Of a DNA stretch of 64,000 bases, positions 17,641-26,471 are shown piece after piece. The notes beneath the pieces were generated by a model. That model saw nothing but the letters and a program-made list of their open reading frames with translations, ran no database searches and was not told the origin of the DNA. Position numbers and translations under genes: made by a program. Positions within the stretch are counted from its first letter, which is position 1; every line of letters starts with the position of its first letter. The stretch covers positions 1 to 64,000 of the forward strand of contig CAMJUL010000008.1 in assembly GCA_946408995.1 (NCBI GenBank). The letters are read 5' to 3'. The DNA is from an uncultured Clostridia bacterium (GTDB taxonomy: Bacteria > Bacillota > Clostridia > Christensenellales > Aristaeellaceae).

Positions 17641-19500
17641 TCAAAGGGAATGATGCCGGATCCGGAAATAGATCTGATAGGGCTGGTAGCCGATATCGCG
17701 CAGCGGTACAAAGCTGATGCCGGGGTCCTGGTTCTCTGTGCGGTAAAAAGTGCGCCATTCGCCCCATTGACGCTCGGTGTCGGGGGACAGTTCGTCCTCC
17801 GGACGGTCTGAGAGGCAGGTCAGTACGCGTTCCTGCTCCGAAATACCGGCCAATACCTCCGGCCCATAGCGGAAAGCGCCGGTGGAGGGATCGTCAGGGA
17901 GCGGAACAAAGCGGACGCCGATGGGGAAGCGTACCTCGATGCGATCTCCGTCCTGCCATTTGCGGTCAAAGGAGAAGAACTGATCGGAAACGGCGAGAAG
18001 GGCCGCTGTTTCCCCGTTGACAAGAACCGTGGCAGGCGATGTGATCCATTCCGGAATGCGGAGCTTCAGGGTGCCTTCCCATGGGGCGGAGAGCGAAAGC
18101 GTAAGCACGTATTTCCTGTAAGGCGGACGGCTTGCATACTGGGACGCTTCGCCCCCCGGCGTCTGAAGGGCGTCGTTGACGCTGGAGAACTGAAGACTGC
18201 CGTTCATGGTGTCCTGCCGCATTTCAAGGCGCAGCGGCAGATCTTCCGGAACATAATCCGCGTCCACATATTCCGCAACGCAGATGTTTTGACCGTCCCG
18301 GTAGAACAGGCACCGGTTCAGGGCGGCGTTGGCCTGGACCATGGTTCCGTGGCAGCAGAAGAAGGAATCCATTTCACCGGCCCAGTCCTTCCGGCTGCCC
18401 GCCTTCATGGGCAGGAAATAGGTCAGAAGGCCATGGTCCGGATGGCCCTGCCAGATGTCCCCCTGCCAATAGGTCTGGGCAAATACGCCGTTGAGCGCGT
18501 TGTATTCAATGTATTGGCAATAGGAGGGATCTCCGGTCACGCGGAACAGGAAATCGGCCAGACGGATCATGTTGTATACGGTGCAGTGCTCCTGGTTTTT
18601 ATCCCCGAGGCGTGCCTTGAGGCGCTGCTTTGGCGTCCAGATCTCGCCTTGGGTTTGACCGCCGGTGGCAAAGCAGCCGCGCTCCGTGACCGCGCAGCGC
18701 CAATAGGCCTTGACGATCTCAAGCCAGCGTTCCTCCCCGGTGACTTCCCAGGCCCTGGCGCATCCGAGGATCTCCGGGATGGTGGTATTGGCGTGCATGT
18801 TGGTCAGAACGTCCCTTCCCTCCAGCAGGGGATCAAACAGCCGTCTCCGTGTATACCTTTCCAGGAGAACGCGGTACTTCTGATCCCCGGTGAAGGAAAG
18901 CAGATCCGCCCAAACCTCCAGCATGCCGCCGGTTTCCACGTCCAGGATGCGGTCAAATTCCTCCCGGGTGTATTTGCCGCTCCATTCCAGGAACCAGTCT
19001 GCCAGTGCGTCTGCCGTTTTCAGCGCCGTCGGGTAGCCGATGAAACGGTAGACGTCGTTCAGGCCCATAAACAGTTTGTGAATGGTGTATTGCGGCGCCC
19101 AGATGCTTTTCCCTTTCCCGATCCAATACAGGTACTTTTCAGGAATGGGGCAGGCCCATCCGTTTCCGTTTTCCCTTTGGCAGCGGGCCACCTCGTCTAC
19201 CAGGGCGCAGGCCTTGGCGGAAAGCTCCTTGTCCCCGGTTTCATGGACGCGGAAGGCGGCAGCGGACAGCCAGTGCCCCAAGAAATGTCCGCGAAGCTGA
19301 CAGGAGGGATCCTCCCATCCGCCCATAGCCTTCGGATCCATGCCCCTTTCGGGCATCAATCCTGCCTCGTGGTAGAAGTTTCGAAGAAGATAACGGTTTT
19401 CCAGCTTCATCAGGTACGCTCTGTTCCGCTCTTCCCGTTCCCGGAGTGACCTGTCCCGCAGGAGAACCTGCTTTCCGTTCGCATGAGTGAGCATAGGCAT
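17641..19500 (-). CDS. Beta-L-arabinofuranosidase-type enzyme, GH127/DUF1680
   Basis: A 619-aa protein with the DUF1680 hallmarks GWEDPSCQLRGHFLGHWLSA near residue 61 and a (alpha/alpha)6-barrel. It has the metal-site residues expected from the Bifidobacterium enzyme: QEHCTVYN (Glu304, Cys306) and FFCCHGT (Cys382, Cys383). In that family a Zn-bound Cys acts as nucleophile. It cleaves beta-linked L-arabinofuranose, or in related families other L-sugars. No signal peptide is seen, so the substrate is probably imported. AGGAGG precedes ATG 19500. A terminator lies just upstream. Confidence 0.88.
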   Translation of the reverse strand: MPMLTHANGKQVLLRDRSLREREERNRAYLMKLENRYLLRNFYHEAGLMPERGMDPKAMGGWEDPSCQLRGHFLGHWLSAAAFRVHETGDKELSAKACALVDEVARCQRENGNGWACPIPEKYLYWIGKGKSIWAPQYTIHKLFMGLNDVYRFIGYPTALKTADALADWFLEWSGKYTREEFDRILDVETGGMLEVWADLLSFTGDQKYRVLLERYTRRRLFDPLLEGRDVLTNMHANTTIPEILGCARAWEVTGEERWLEIVKAYWRCAVTERGCFATGGQTQGEIWTPKQRLKARLGDKNQEHCTVYNMIRLADFLFRVTGDPSYCQYIEYNALNGVFAQTYWQGDIWQGHPDHGLLTYFLPMKAGSRKDWAGEMDSFFCCHGTMVQANAALNRCLFYRDGQNICVAEYVDADYVPEDLPLRLEMRQDTMNGSLQFSSVNDALQTPGGEASQYASRPPYRKYVLTLSLSAPWEGTLKLRIPEWITSPATVLVNGETAALLAVSDQFFSFDRKWQDGDRIEVRFPIGVRFVPLPDDPSTGAFRYGPEVLAGISEQERVLTCLSDRPEDELSPDTERQWGEWRTFYRTENQDPGISFVPLRDIGYQPYQIYFRIRHHSL

Positions 19501-19511
19501 GTGCCTCCTGT

Positions 19512-19543
19512 TAAAAAATCAGGGAACAGGTCCACCTGTTCCC
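19512..19543 (-). terminator. Intrinsic terminator inside the operon, touching the GH127 ribosome site
   Basis: On the minus strand GGGAACAGGT pairs with ACCTGTTCCC with almost no loop, followed by TGA and six T. It lies between the HIT stop (19573) and the GH127 start (19500). The T-run ends two bases before the GH127 AGGAGG, leaving no room for a promoter in between. GH127 expression therefore depends on readthrough or on RNA processing. Confidence 0.7.
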
Positions 19544-19572
19544 CGGCGTTGGCTGCGGGACGTGGGACGTAT

Positions 19573-19998
19573 TTACAGATGGGCTTTGATCTTGGCGATC
19601 ATTTCGGCGTATTCCGCGTCGGAGAGGGTGGTTTTGCCCGGATTCATGGCAAAAACGCCGCCCCATTCAAAGCCGTCCCTGTATTTGGGAACCAGATGCA
19701 TGTGAAGGTGACAGCCGGTATCGCCATAGGCCCCGTAATTGACCTTGTCCGGGTGGAATGCGGCGTGGATGGCCTTCGCGGCGCGGTTGACGTCCGCGAA
19801 GAAGGCATTCCGCTCTTCGTCCGAGATATTGACGATCTCGCTGACATGGTCCTTGTAGGCGACGATGCAGCGGCCGGGATGACTCTGTTCCTTGAACAGG
19901 ATCAGGGAGGAAACGCTCAGGTCACAAATGTAGATGCCAAAGGCATCCAGGTGTTCGTCACGCATACAGTAGCCGCAGTTCGGATCTTTCATGTTCAT
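19573..19998 (-). CDS. HIT family nucleotide hydrolase/transferase
   Basis: A protein of about 141 aa with the histidine triad HLHMHLVP and an N-terminal CGYC pair typical of Hint-like proteins. It acts on nucleoside phosphoramidates or dinucleotides; the physiological substrate is unknown. Two nearby ATGs are possible (19998 and 19992); AAGAGG is better spaced for the second. A longer frame upstream runs out of phase through the MATE gene and is not coding. It is last before the internal terminator in the transporter operon. Confidence 0.88.
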   Translation of the reverse strand: MNMKDPNCGYCMRDEHLDAFGIYICDLSVSSLILFKEQSHPGRCIVAYKDHVSEIVNISDEERNAFFADVNRAAKAIHAAFHPDKVNYGAYGDTGCHLHMHLVPKYRDGFEWGGVFAMNPGKTTLSDAEYAEMIAKIKAHL

Positions 19999-20075
19999 AC
20001 GCCTCTTTTCTTGATTATTCATACAGGATGAACCTGTTGGGCCGTCTGACAAGGGGACAGCACGGGAAGAAGGAG

Positions 20076-21437
20076 TCACCGGTCGATGATCCGGCGCTGC
20101 CTGCGCCAGGTGCCTTTGCGGTAATAGAAGAGCAGGGCAAGGCTTGTAATGGTCCAGGAAGCCGGATAGGAAAGACAAAGGGAAAACAAGGTCCTGTAAT
20201 GGCTGAAAACCACAGCCACCCAGATCACCCGGAACAGGCAGATGCCGATGCCGATAATGATCACAGGCCGGACTGCGTCCCCCACCCCCCTGAGTACGGC
20301 GGACAGAACCTCTACCAGGACCCAGGTAAAATAATAGGGGACAAAATAGGACATGATCCGGTAGGTGGTTTCCACAACGGCCTGGTCCGCTGTCAGCACA
20401 CGCAGTAGGGGAATGGAAAAACCCATAATGGCGGCACTGAGCGCCAGGGTGGAAACAAAGGAAATGAGAAGCCCCTGCTTCAGGCATTGAGTCATCCGGT
20501 CGGTACGTCCTGCCCCATGGTTTTGGGCGATAAAGCTGGTGATCGAGGCCCCCAGCGCGCTGCTGACGGCCCAATAGATGCCATCGGTTTTGGAGGTCAT
20601 GGCCCAGGAAGCCACCACGACGGTCCCCAGAGAATTGATTGCCACCTGGATGATCATGTTGGAGAGGCTGTACATGGAAGACTGGAGGCCGGCAGGAATG
20701 CCCAGCCGGAGCATGTTGGAAAGATACACGCCTTTGAGCCCCAGATGCCGAGAAGTCAGGCGGACTTCGTGTCCGGCTCCGAACAGGCGGAAATAGAGAA
20801 GCGCCATATTGACTGCCTGGGACACCACCGTCGCGATGGCCACCCCCGCGATCCCCAAGTGGAACACAATGACAAACAGGGCATCCAGGAGGATGTTGAC
20901 GACACATCCGACCACCATATACACAAAGGGGTGAAAGGAATCGCCCATGGCGCGCAGAATGCCGGATTCCATATTCAGGATCATCATGAAGGGAACGCCG
21001 ACGAAATAAATCCGCAGATAGAGGAGGGCGCCCTCCAGGGTCTCCGCCGGGGTGCTTAACAGATGGAGCAGGGCGGGGGAGGCAAGGAGACCGGTCAGCA
21101 TCAGCAAAAGGCCCAGCAGGGACATGGCGGTGATGGCATTCCCGATGGCGAGGCTCAGGTCCTCCTTGCGGCCAGCGCCGTAGATCTGGCCGATAACGAC
21201 GGAAGCGCCGGAGGTCATCGCCACGAAGAAACCGACCAGCACATTGATGATCTGCGAGGAACTGCCGCCTACGGCGGCAAGGGCTTCGGTGCCGACAAAG
21301 CGGCCTACGATCAGGCCGTCGACGGTATTGTAAAGCTGCTGGATAATGGTGCCCGCCGCAATGGGCAAAAAGAAGATCAGCAGCTTTTTCCATACGGAAC
21401 CGCTTGTCAAATCATTACGGGCAGGGTTTCTTGTCAT
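20076..21437 (-). CDS. MATE family efflux transporter
   Basis: A 453-aa protein with 12 predicted helices. The N-terminal half starts LLIFFLPIAAGTIIQQLYNTVDGLIVGRFVG near residue 19, typical of the NorM/DinF-like Clostridial clade, and the second MatE half begins near residue 240. The ATG overlaps the stop of the cytidylate-kinase-like gene by four bases (ATGA), showing tight co-translation. Substrate unknown. It is only distantly similar to the MATE protein at 11467. Confidence 0.92.
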   Translation of the reverse strand: MTRNPARNDLTSGSVWKKLLIFFLPIAAGTIIQQLYNTVDGLIVGRFVGTEALAAVGGSSSQIINVLVGFFVAMTSGASVVIGQIYGAGRKEDLSLAIGNAITAMSLLGLLLMLTGLLASPALLHLLSTPAETLEGALLYLRIYFVGVPFMMILNMESGILRAMGDSFHPFVYMVVGCVVNILLDALFVIVFHLGIAGVAIATVVSQAVNMALLYFRLFGAGHEVRLTSRHLGLKGVYLSNMLRLGIPAGLQSSMYSLSNMIIQVAINSLGTVVVASWAMTSKTDGIYWAVSSALGASITSFIAQNHGAGRTDRMTQCLKQGLLISFVSTLALSAAIMGFSIPLLRVLTADQAVVETTYRIMSYFVPYYFTWVLVEVLSAVLRGVGDAVRPVIIIGIGICLFRVIWVAVVFSHYRTLFSLCLSYPASWTITSLALLFYYRKGTWRRQRRIIDR

Positions 21438-22066
21438 CGGGCGTCAAACCAGTGCGCGGCAAACTCCGCCACTGCCTCCGAAAGAATTTTGGGGGTCCGG
21501 AACGTGGTGTTGACCGTCAGATCAAAGGAAGAGCCATCCGTGTTTTTCCTGCCGGTAAGCACTTCCCGCGTATGGATGCGCCTTTTGTCGATGCGGCGGA
21601 TATTGCGAAGGATCTCTTTTTCATCCAGACGCTCGGAGGGCTCTTTGCGTTCTTCATGGGCCATGCAGCGCGCGAGACGGGCGGAGAGCTCGGCACAGAC
21701 ATACACACGGAAAGGATGCTCCTCCTGAAGGAGTACATCGGCGTCTCTGCCCACAATGATACAGTTGTTGCCGGCCTCGGCGATCTTCCGGATCATTTCT
21801 TTTTGCCGAAGAAGCAGTTCGGTCCCGTTCCAGGAATGAGAATGAGCCAGGACCTGCTGGAAACTGTGCCGGTATGTCAGCTGGTATTGCTGCCAGCCGT
21901 GGGTGGCGAGCAAGTGACGGACATATTCCGGGTCCAGCCCCTGCTGCTCGGCAAGGGAGGTGATGATTTCCCGGTCATAGTAGTCCCAGCCGAGCAGGTC
22001 GGAGAGCCGTTTGCCAAGCTCTCTCCCGCCGCTGCCAAACTGTCTGCTGACGGTGATGATTTTCAT
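21434..22066 (-). CDS. Cytidylate kinase-like P-loop protein
   Basis: A 210-aa protein of the cytidylate-kinase-like family (AAA_26). A variant P-loop FGSGGRELGKRL lies near residues 10-21, then WDYYDREII, a central CIIVGRDADVLL and a C-terminal basic KRRIHTREV. Members bind a nucleotide and may phosphorylate a small molecule; the true substrate is unknown, and the housekeeping CMP kinase is a different clade. ATG 22066 with GGAGG close upstream. Longer frames upstream overlap the ABC ATPase end and are unlikely. It is translationally coupled to the MATE gene. Confidence 0.8.
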   Translation of the reverse strand: MKIITVSRQFGSGGRELGKRLSDLLGWDYYDREIITSLAEQQGLDPEYVRHLLATHGWQQYQLTYRHSFQQVLAHSHSWNGTELLLRQKEMIRKIAEAGNNCIIVGRDADVLLQEEHPFRVYVCAELSARLARCMAHEERKEPSERLDEKEILRNIRRIDKRRIHTREVLTGRKNTDGSSFDLTVNTTFRTPKILSEAVAEFAAHWFDAR

Positions 22067-22124
22067 TCTGCCTCCGTTCGGGGGTTCCGGGGCCTTACGC
22101 AAGCCGAAAGGGAAGAAAGAGAGG

Positions 22125-23231
22125 TTATACGGCGTGAGGGCGGTCGAGCGAGCCCCGGGCGAAGTTCTTCCCGGAGGCCTTGTCAAACAGGATGGCCGCC
22201 TTGCGGAAGGAGTAAAGAACTTTGCTGTCCACAGGATAATCGACGTCGTCAAAAACGACAGCTGTCAGGGCAAGGGAATCCGCTTCAAGGCGTACCGTGG
22301 TTTCCATGCCGGAGGGAAGGGTGGAATAGACCGTGGCCGGGAGCTCTCCGTCGGGGCCGATATGGATGTATTCGGGGCGGATCCCGAGGATGATGTCCTT
22401 TTCTTCCGGGACAAAGCCGTCAGGCCCCTTGAAAGAAGCCGCCAGGTGCCCAAAGGAAACCGTTCCGTCCGCGTGCAGGCGGCCGTCGATAAAGTTCATG
22501 GTGGGGCTGCCCATAAATCCGGCGACAAACAAATTGGCGGGATCGCTGTACATTTCAAGGGGAGGGGCGTACTGCTGCAGAACGCCCGTCTCCATGATGC
22601 AGACCCGGGTGGAGAGCGTCATGGCTTCCAATTGGTCATGGGTAACGTAAACAAAGGTGGAGTCCGTGTCCCGGTGGAGTCGCTTGAGCTCTGTACGCAT
22701 ATCCATGCGGAGCTTCGCATCCAGGTTACTCAGCGGCTCGTCCATGAAAAGGACCTTCGGCCCGGGCGCAAGGGTACGGGCGATGGCGACCCGCTGCTGC
22801 TGTCCTCCGGAAAGCTCGCTTGGATAGCGCTTTTCAAAGGACTCGATATGCAGCATTTCCAGAAGCTCGCGGACGCGGTTCCCGATTCGCTGCTTGTCCC
22901 ATTTGAGGTTTTCAAGACCAAAGGCAATGTTTTGATAGACGGTCATGTGCGGCCAGAGGGCGTAATTCTGAAACAGGAAACCTACATCCCGTTTGTTGGG
23001 CGGAAGATTGATCCCCCTGTCCGCGTCAAACACGACCCGATCCCCGATGGAAATGGTCCCTTCGGTCGGGGTCTCAAGCCCGGCGATCATGCGAAGCGTT
23101 GTGGTTTTCCCGCATCCGGAGGGGCCCAGCAGCGTGATAAAGGCGTTGGACTCGATGCGGAGGTCCAGATGATCCACCGCGACAAATTTTCCGAATTTTT
23201 TGGTGACGTTTTTCAGAATGATTTCTGGCAT
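22125..23231 (-). CDS. ABC transporter ATP-binding protein, FbpC/PotA type
   Basis: A 368-aa ATPase with Walker A GPSGCGKTT near 36, Q-loop FLFQNYALWPHMTV near 86, signature ELSGGQQQRVAIA near 137, Walker B VLFMDEPLSNLD near 158 and the H-loop VTHDQLEA. A C-terminal TOBE-like domain follows from about 280 (IILGIRPEYIHI). It powers the importer made with the permease immediately upstream (1-nt gap) and the binding protein. The subfamily imports iron, polyamines, thiamine, phosphonates or sugars, so the solute is not certain. Confidence 0.93.
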   Translation of the reverse strand: MPEIILKNVTKKFGKFVAVDHLDLRIESNAFITLLGPSGCGKTTTLRMIAGLETPTEGTISIGDRVVFDADRGINLPPNKRDVGFLFQNYALWPHMTVYQNIAFGLENLKWDKQRIGNRVRELLEMLHIESFEKRYPSELSGGQQQRVAIARTLAPGPKVLFMDEPLSNLDAKLRMDMRTELKRLHRDTDSTFVYVTHDQLEAMTLSTRVCIMETGVLQQYAPPLEMYSDPANLFVAGFMGSPTMNFIDGRLHADGTVSFGHLAASFKGPDGFVPEEKDIILGIRPEYIHIGPDGELPATVYSTLPSGMETTVRLEADSLALTAVVFDDVDYPVDSKVLYSFRKAAILFDKASGKNFARGSLDRPHAV

Positions 23232-23232
23232 A

Positions 23233-25059
23233 TCAGCCGCCTACCCCCTTATCAATGGAAGCACCGGTCAGTTTGTTGACCAGATAGTTGATCAGAAGGA
23301 CGACAAGGATGATCAGAAGGTTGATGGCATTGCCGAACTGGGCCCAGCCTTTTTCGGAATACTGCATCAGCATAGTGGTCAGGATGGTGTTGCTGGTGGG
23401 GACCAGAAGCACGAAGAGGCTCAGCTCACGCATGCAGGAAACCAGGGGAAGCAGATATCCGGAAAGGAAACTGGACTTCTGGATCGGAAAGAGGACGCGC
23501 AGCATCCGTTTCCACCAGGGGACGCCGGTGATCACGGCCGCTTCCTCGATTTCCCCGGAAAGCTGGAGCATGGCATTGACCCCGGAACGGGAAGCAAAAG
23601 GAAGGTATTTGACGGATCCGACCAGGGAGAGGAGCAGGAATCCCCGCAGCCATGGGATGCGGGAAGACATGGCCAGATAAATGGCGCCGAAGGCAAGGGA
23701 GGGCATCAGATACGGGAAGAAGGAAAGGCTGTTGACCCAGCCGGCCAGCCGGGTGCCGCGTTTGCGGGCCACCCCGTATCCAACCAGGATGCCGCACGTG
23801 CCGGCCACCAGGGCGCAGGTGACAGCCAGGGCCAGGGAAAAGCCAAGGGCGTTCCATACCTTCGGGTTCAGCAGGATGCCGGTGGAATCCCCCTGATCCA
23901 GACGCTCTTCCAGATGGGTGCCGATCCAGAAATCCAGGGTCATGTTCTTCAGGCTGTAATCCCCGGCCTTGATGATGACCGATTCCATGGCAAAGGTGAT
24001 CAGCGGGACAACAGCGAACAAAAGCAGAAGAATGACCAGAAGCACCGCAATGGGGCGGTTGGCTTTCCGGAGACGGATCTTGCTGATCTGTCCGGATTTG
24101 CCGGTAACCGTGGTGAACTGCTTGCGGCTGTTGGTGACCTTCTGGTTCAGCAGAAGAATGGAAACGCCGAACAGGATCATCACGCCGACAATAATATACG
24201 CCTGCCCAGGGTAACTGTCCATCAGGGATTTCATTTTTGTGCTCAGCACATAAAACCGGACGGGAGAACCCAGAAAAACCGGCACGGAATAGGCGCTCAT
24301 GGAGCTGGCGAACACCAGAAGGAGCGTTGAGAGCATGGCCGGCTTGACGATGGGCAGCGTGATCTTCCAAATGACGCGTCCCCGGGAGGTTTTGAGGATG
24401 GTGGCGGCCTCCTCCAGATTGGCGTCCATGTTCCGAAGGATGCCGCCGATGAGGATATATGCGAACGGCGCGTAATGAAGCCCCAGGACCAGCGCGATGG
24501 GGAAGGCGCCGTACACGAACCACTCCGGCATATAGACCCCGAAAACGGAGGCCATGATGCCGTTGGAAGTCTTCAGGCCGATATGGACGTTTTTGAAAAA
24601 GGTTTCCCAGAACAGGGCAAGGGTCCAGGCAGGCATGATATAGGGGAAGGTAAAAACCCCGGAGACGAATTTTTTGTATTTCAGATCGGTCCGGGTCACA
24701 AGAAAAGCGACCGTTCCGCCAAAGAAGATGGCGATCAGAGACGCGGCAATGGAGACCAGGAGCGTGTTCAGCAGGGGCTGATAGAACTGGATCCAGCTGT
24801 AGTCGTTTTCGGCGGTGGCAAACAGCCGCTCAAAATGATACATGGAAAGGGTGCCGGCGGTCAGTCTGGCGGCGCGCGCCTCACGTCCGGTATGGATGGT
24901 GAAGGTTTCCGTCAGCATGGACAAAAGGGGATAAAGGGTGAGCACCGTCAGAGCGATCAGAAAGAAAAGCAGGATGATGTTTGACGGCTGACTGAGCCAG
25001 GAGCGAATCTGGCCCAGTACCCGGAGGGCCCGGGATTTGGCGGGTTTTGCCTGATCCAT
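23233..25059 (-). CDS. ABC transporter permease with two fused membrane domains
   Basis: A 608-aa protein with about 12 helices. It contains two BPD_transp_1 halves, with EAA-type loops at EEAATILKTSRGRVIWKITLPI near 215 and EEAAVITGVPWWKRMLRVLFP near 508. Fused permeases of this shape are typical of FbpB/ThiP-type importers for ferric ion, thiamine or aminoethylphosphonate. It is encoded between its binding protein and its ATPase. Confidence 0.92.
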   Translation of the reverse strand: MDQAKPAKSRALRVLGQIRSWLSQPSNIILLFFLIALTVLTLYPLLSMLTETFTIHTGREARAARLTAGTLSMYHFERLFATAENDYSWIQFYQPLLNTLLVSIAASLIAIFFGGTVAFLVTRTDLKYKKFVSGVFTFPYIMPAWTLALFWETFFKNVHIGLKTSNGIMASVFGVYMPEWFVYGAFPIALVLGLHYAPFAYILIGGILRNMDANLEEAATILKTSRGRVIWKITLPIVKPAMLSTLLLVFASSMSAYSVPVFLGSPVRFYVLSTKMKSLMDSYPGQAYIIVGVMILFGVSILLLNQKVTNSRKQFTTVTGKSGQISKIRLRKANRPIAVLLVILLLLFAVVPLITFAMESVIIKAGDYSLKNMTLDFWIGTHLEERLDQGDSTGILLNPKVWNALGFSLALAVTCALVAGTCGILVGYGVARKRGTRLAGWVNSLSFFPYLMPSLAFGAIYLAMSSRIPWLRGFLLLSLVGSVKYLPFASRSGVNAMLQLSGEIEEAAVITGVPWWKRMLRVLFPIQKSSFLSGYLLPLVSCMRELSLFVLLVPTSNTILTTMLMQYSEKGWAQFGNAINLLIILVVLLINYLVNKLTGASIDKGVGG

Positions 25060-25129
25060 GGTCTTTCCTCCTCAATAAACGCAGAAGAAGGCCGGCAGGC
25101 GGACGAACACACCTGCCGGCCATGAAAGA

Positions 25130-26272
25130 TCACTTCTGGCAGTGCTGCAGGATGAAGTCTTCGACTTCAAAGCTTTCCAGAATGTACGCGGCATCCTCCA
25201 TTACCAGGGAGGCCTTCCAGACGTCGATGGACAGGTCGCCCTCGTTCACGGGAATGGACGCGTTGGGGGAGTAGGCGCCGATGCTCTTGCCCCAGGGCTG
25301 GAAGCCCTCCTGGGTCATCAGATACTCGATGAACAGCATGCCGGTGTAGGGACGGGTGGCTTTGGAGTTGATCATGGTGTACATGGGATACATAAATCCG
25401 GCGAAGGGCTCTACCGAGTAGCTGTTTTGGTATCCGTCGTACTGGGCGACGGTCAGGTTGTCCGTCAGCACGGAGGAGGAGCGCAGCTTGCTGAGCACGA
25501 ACAGGCCGATCTTGCCTGCAGCGGTTTCCTGACTGACTTCCTCGGCGATGGTGGTGTCGGATTTTCCAAAGGTGACGTTGGCAAGGAATTCGGCCACCCA
25601 TTTATATCCCGCGTTCTTGTATTCGCCGAGGCTGATGGGTTCGCCCTTCCAAAGCTCGTAGGCGGCCGCAAGCTTGTCGGCCCATTCGTCCTTGGTGCAC
25701 ATGACCAGGAAGTTCATGTTGACCTTCTCGCTTTCCGGATTTTTGAAGATGACGTTACCCTTCATTTCGGGCGCGGTCAGCTCCCAGACATTCCGGATGG
25801 CGGGAACCTGATCCCCCAGGTTGTTGTAGATGAACAGCTTGTTGATATACTGATGCACCAGGGCGGGCTGCTGGTCGGCTTCATCCAGAAGATCCTTGAC
25901 GCTGGCAGGCACAAAATTGAGCACCAGTCCCTCATCGATGGCATCGGTCAGCTGGGCGCCGTCCTGGATCATGACCATATCTGCGGCCGAAGATCCAGTT
26001 TCGGAGCGCAGTTTGGTGTAGATCTCCTGATCCTTGAGGTTGTTGGATTCAGTGGGGATGCCATACAGTGCGGCGAAATCCTCGGCGGCAGTGGCGATGC
26101 GGCTGGTATTGCCGTACACCACGAAGGTGCCGCTTTCGGCCAGGGCTTTTTCCACCAGTTCCTCATGGGTGAGGCCCTGCCCCGCCTCGATGTCGGCCGC
26201 GATGTCCGCAAAGGCGGGAACACTGCCGAGAACGAGCATCAGTGCAAGAACAACGGAAAGCAGTTTTCTCAT
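25130..26272 (-). CDS. Extracellular solute-binding protein of the ABC importer
   Basis: The 380-aa product has a signal peptide ending GSVPAFA near residue 22 and no lipobox cysteine, so membrane attachment is not evident. The mature part has the two-lobe binding protein layout (FVVYGNTSRIATAAEDFAAL then ADMVMIQDGAQL; LFIYNNLG at the hinge), close in style to ferric, thiamine or phosphonate binders. ATG 26272 has AGGAGG seven bases upstream. It is the first gene of the minus-strand operon and shares a promoter region with the GH13 gene. Confidence 0.88.
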   Translation of the reverse strand: MRKLLSVVLALMLVLGSVPAFADIAADIEAGQGLTHEELVEKALAESGTFVVYGNTSRIATAAEDFAALYGIPTESNNLKDQEIYTKLRSETGSSAADMVMIQDGAQLTDAIDEGLVLNFVPASVKDLLDEADQQPALVHQYINKLFIYNNLGDQVPAIRNVWELTAPEMKGNVIFKNPESEKVNMNFLVMCTKDEWADKLAAAYELWKGEPISLGEYKNAGYKWVAEFLANVTFGKSDTTIAEEVSQETAAGKIGLFVLSKLRSSSVLTDNLTVAQYDGYQNSYSVEPFAGFMYPMYTMINSKATRPYTGMLFIEYLMTQEGFQPWGKSIGAYSPNASIPVNEGDLSIDVWKASLVMEDAAYILESFEVEDFILQHCQK

Positions 26273-26387
26273 AGGAAATCCTCCTTTTGGTATTGGATTG
26301 TAGTGTTCCGGGAAACGAAGAAAGTATCCCCCCGCACGGGAACGGATCCTCAATCCCGTTCCGGCCGGGATTCCTTGTTACAATACC

Positions 26388-26419
26388 TTGATTCTATCAA
26401 TTTTTACTGATAAAATCAA
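26388..26419. promoter_or_regulatory. Symmetric overlapping divergent promoters
   Basis: Plus strand: -35 TTGATT (26388-26393), 17 bp, -10 TAAAAT (26411-26416), towards the GH13 gene. Minus strand: -35 TTGATT (26414-26419), 17 bp, -10 TAGAAT (26391-26396), towards the binding protein. Each -35 overlaps the opposing -10. The region is an inverted repeat, CTTGATTCTATCA against TGATAAAATCAAG, with 12 of 13 positions matching. Confidence 0.75.
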
Positions 26420-26471
26420 GAGGGAAACCCTTTCATTTCATACGTAAGCGTTCATACGCGGGGAGAAAGAC

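Noticed and set aside
20000..21393. Upstream part of a long frame that ends in the HIT protein
   Set aside because: It lies out of phase within the MATE gene; only the last 141 or so codons are coding.
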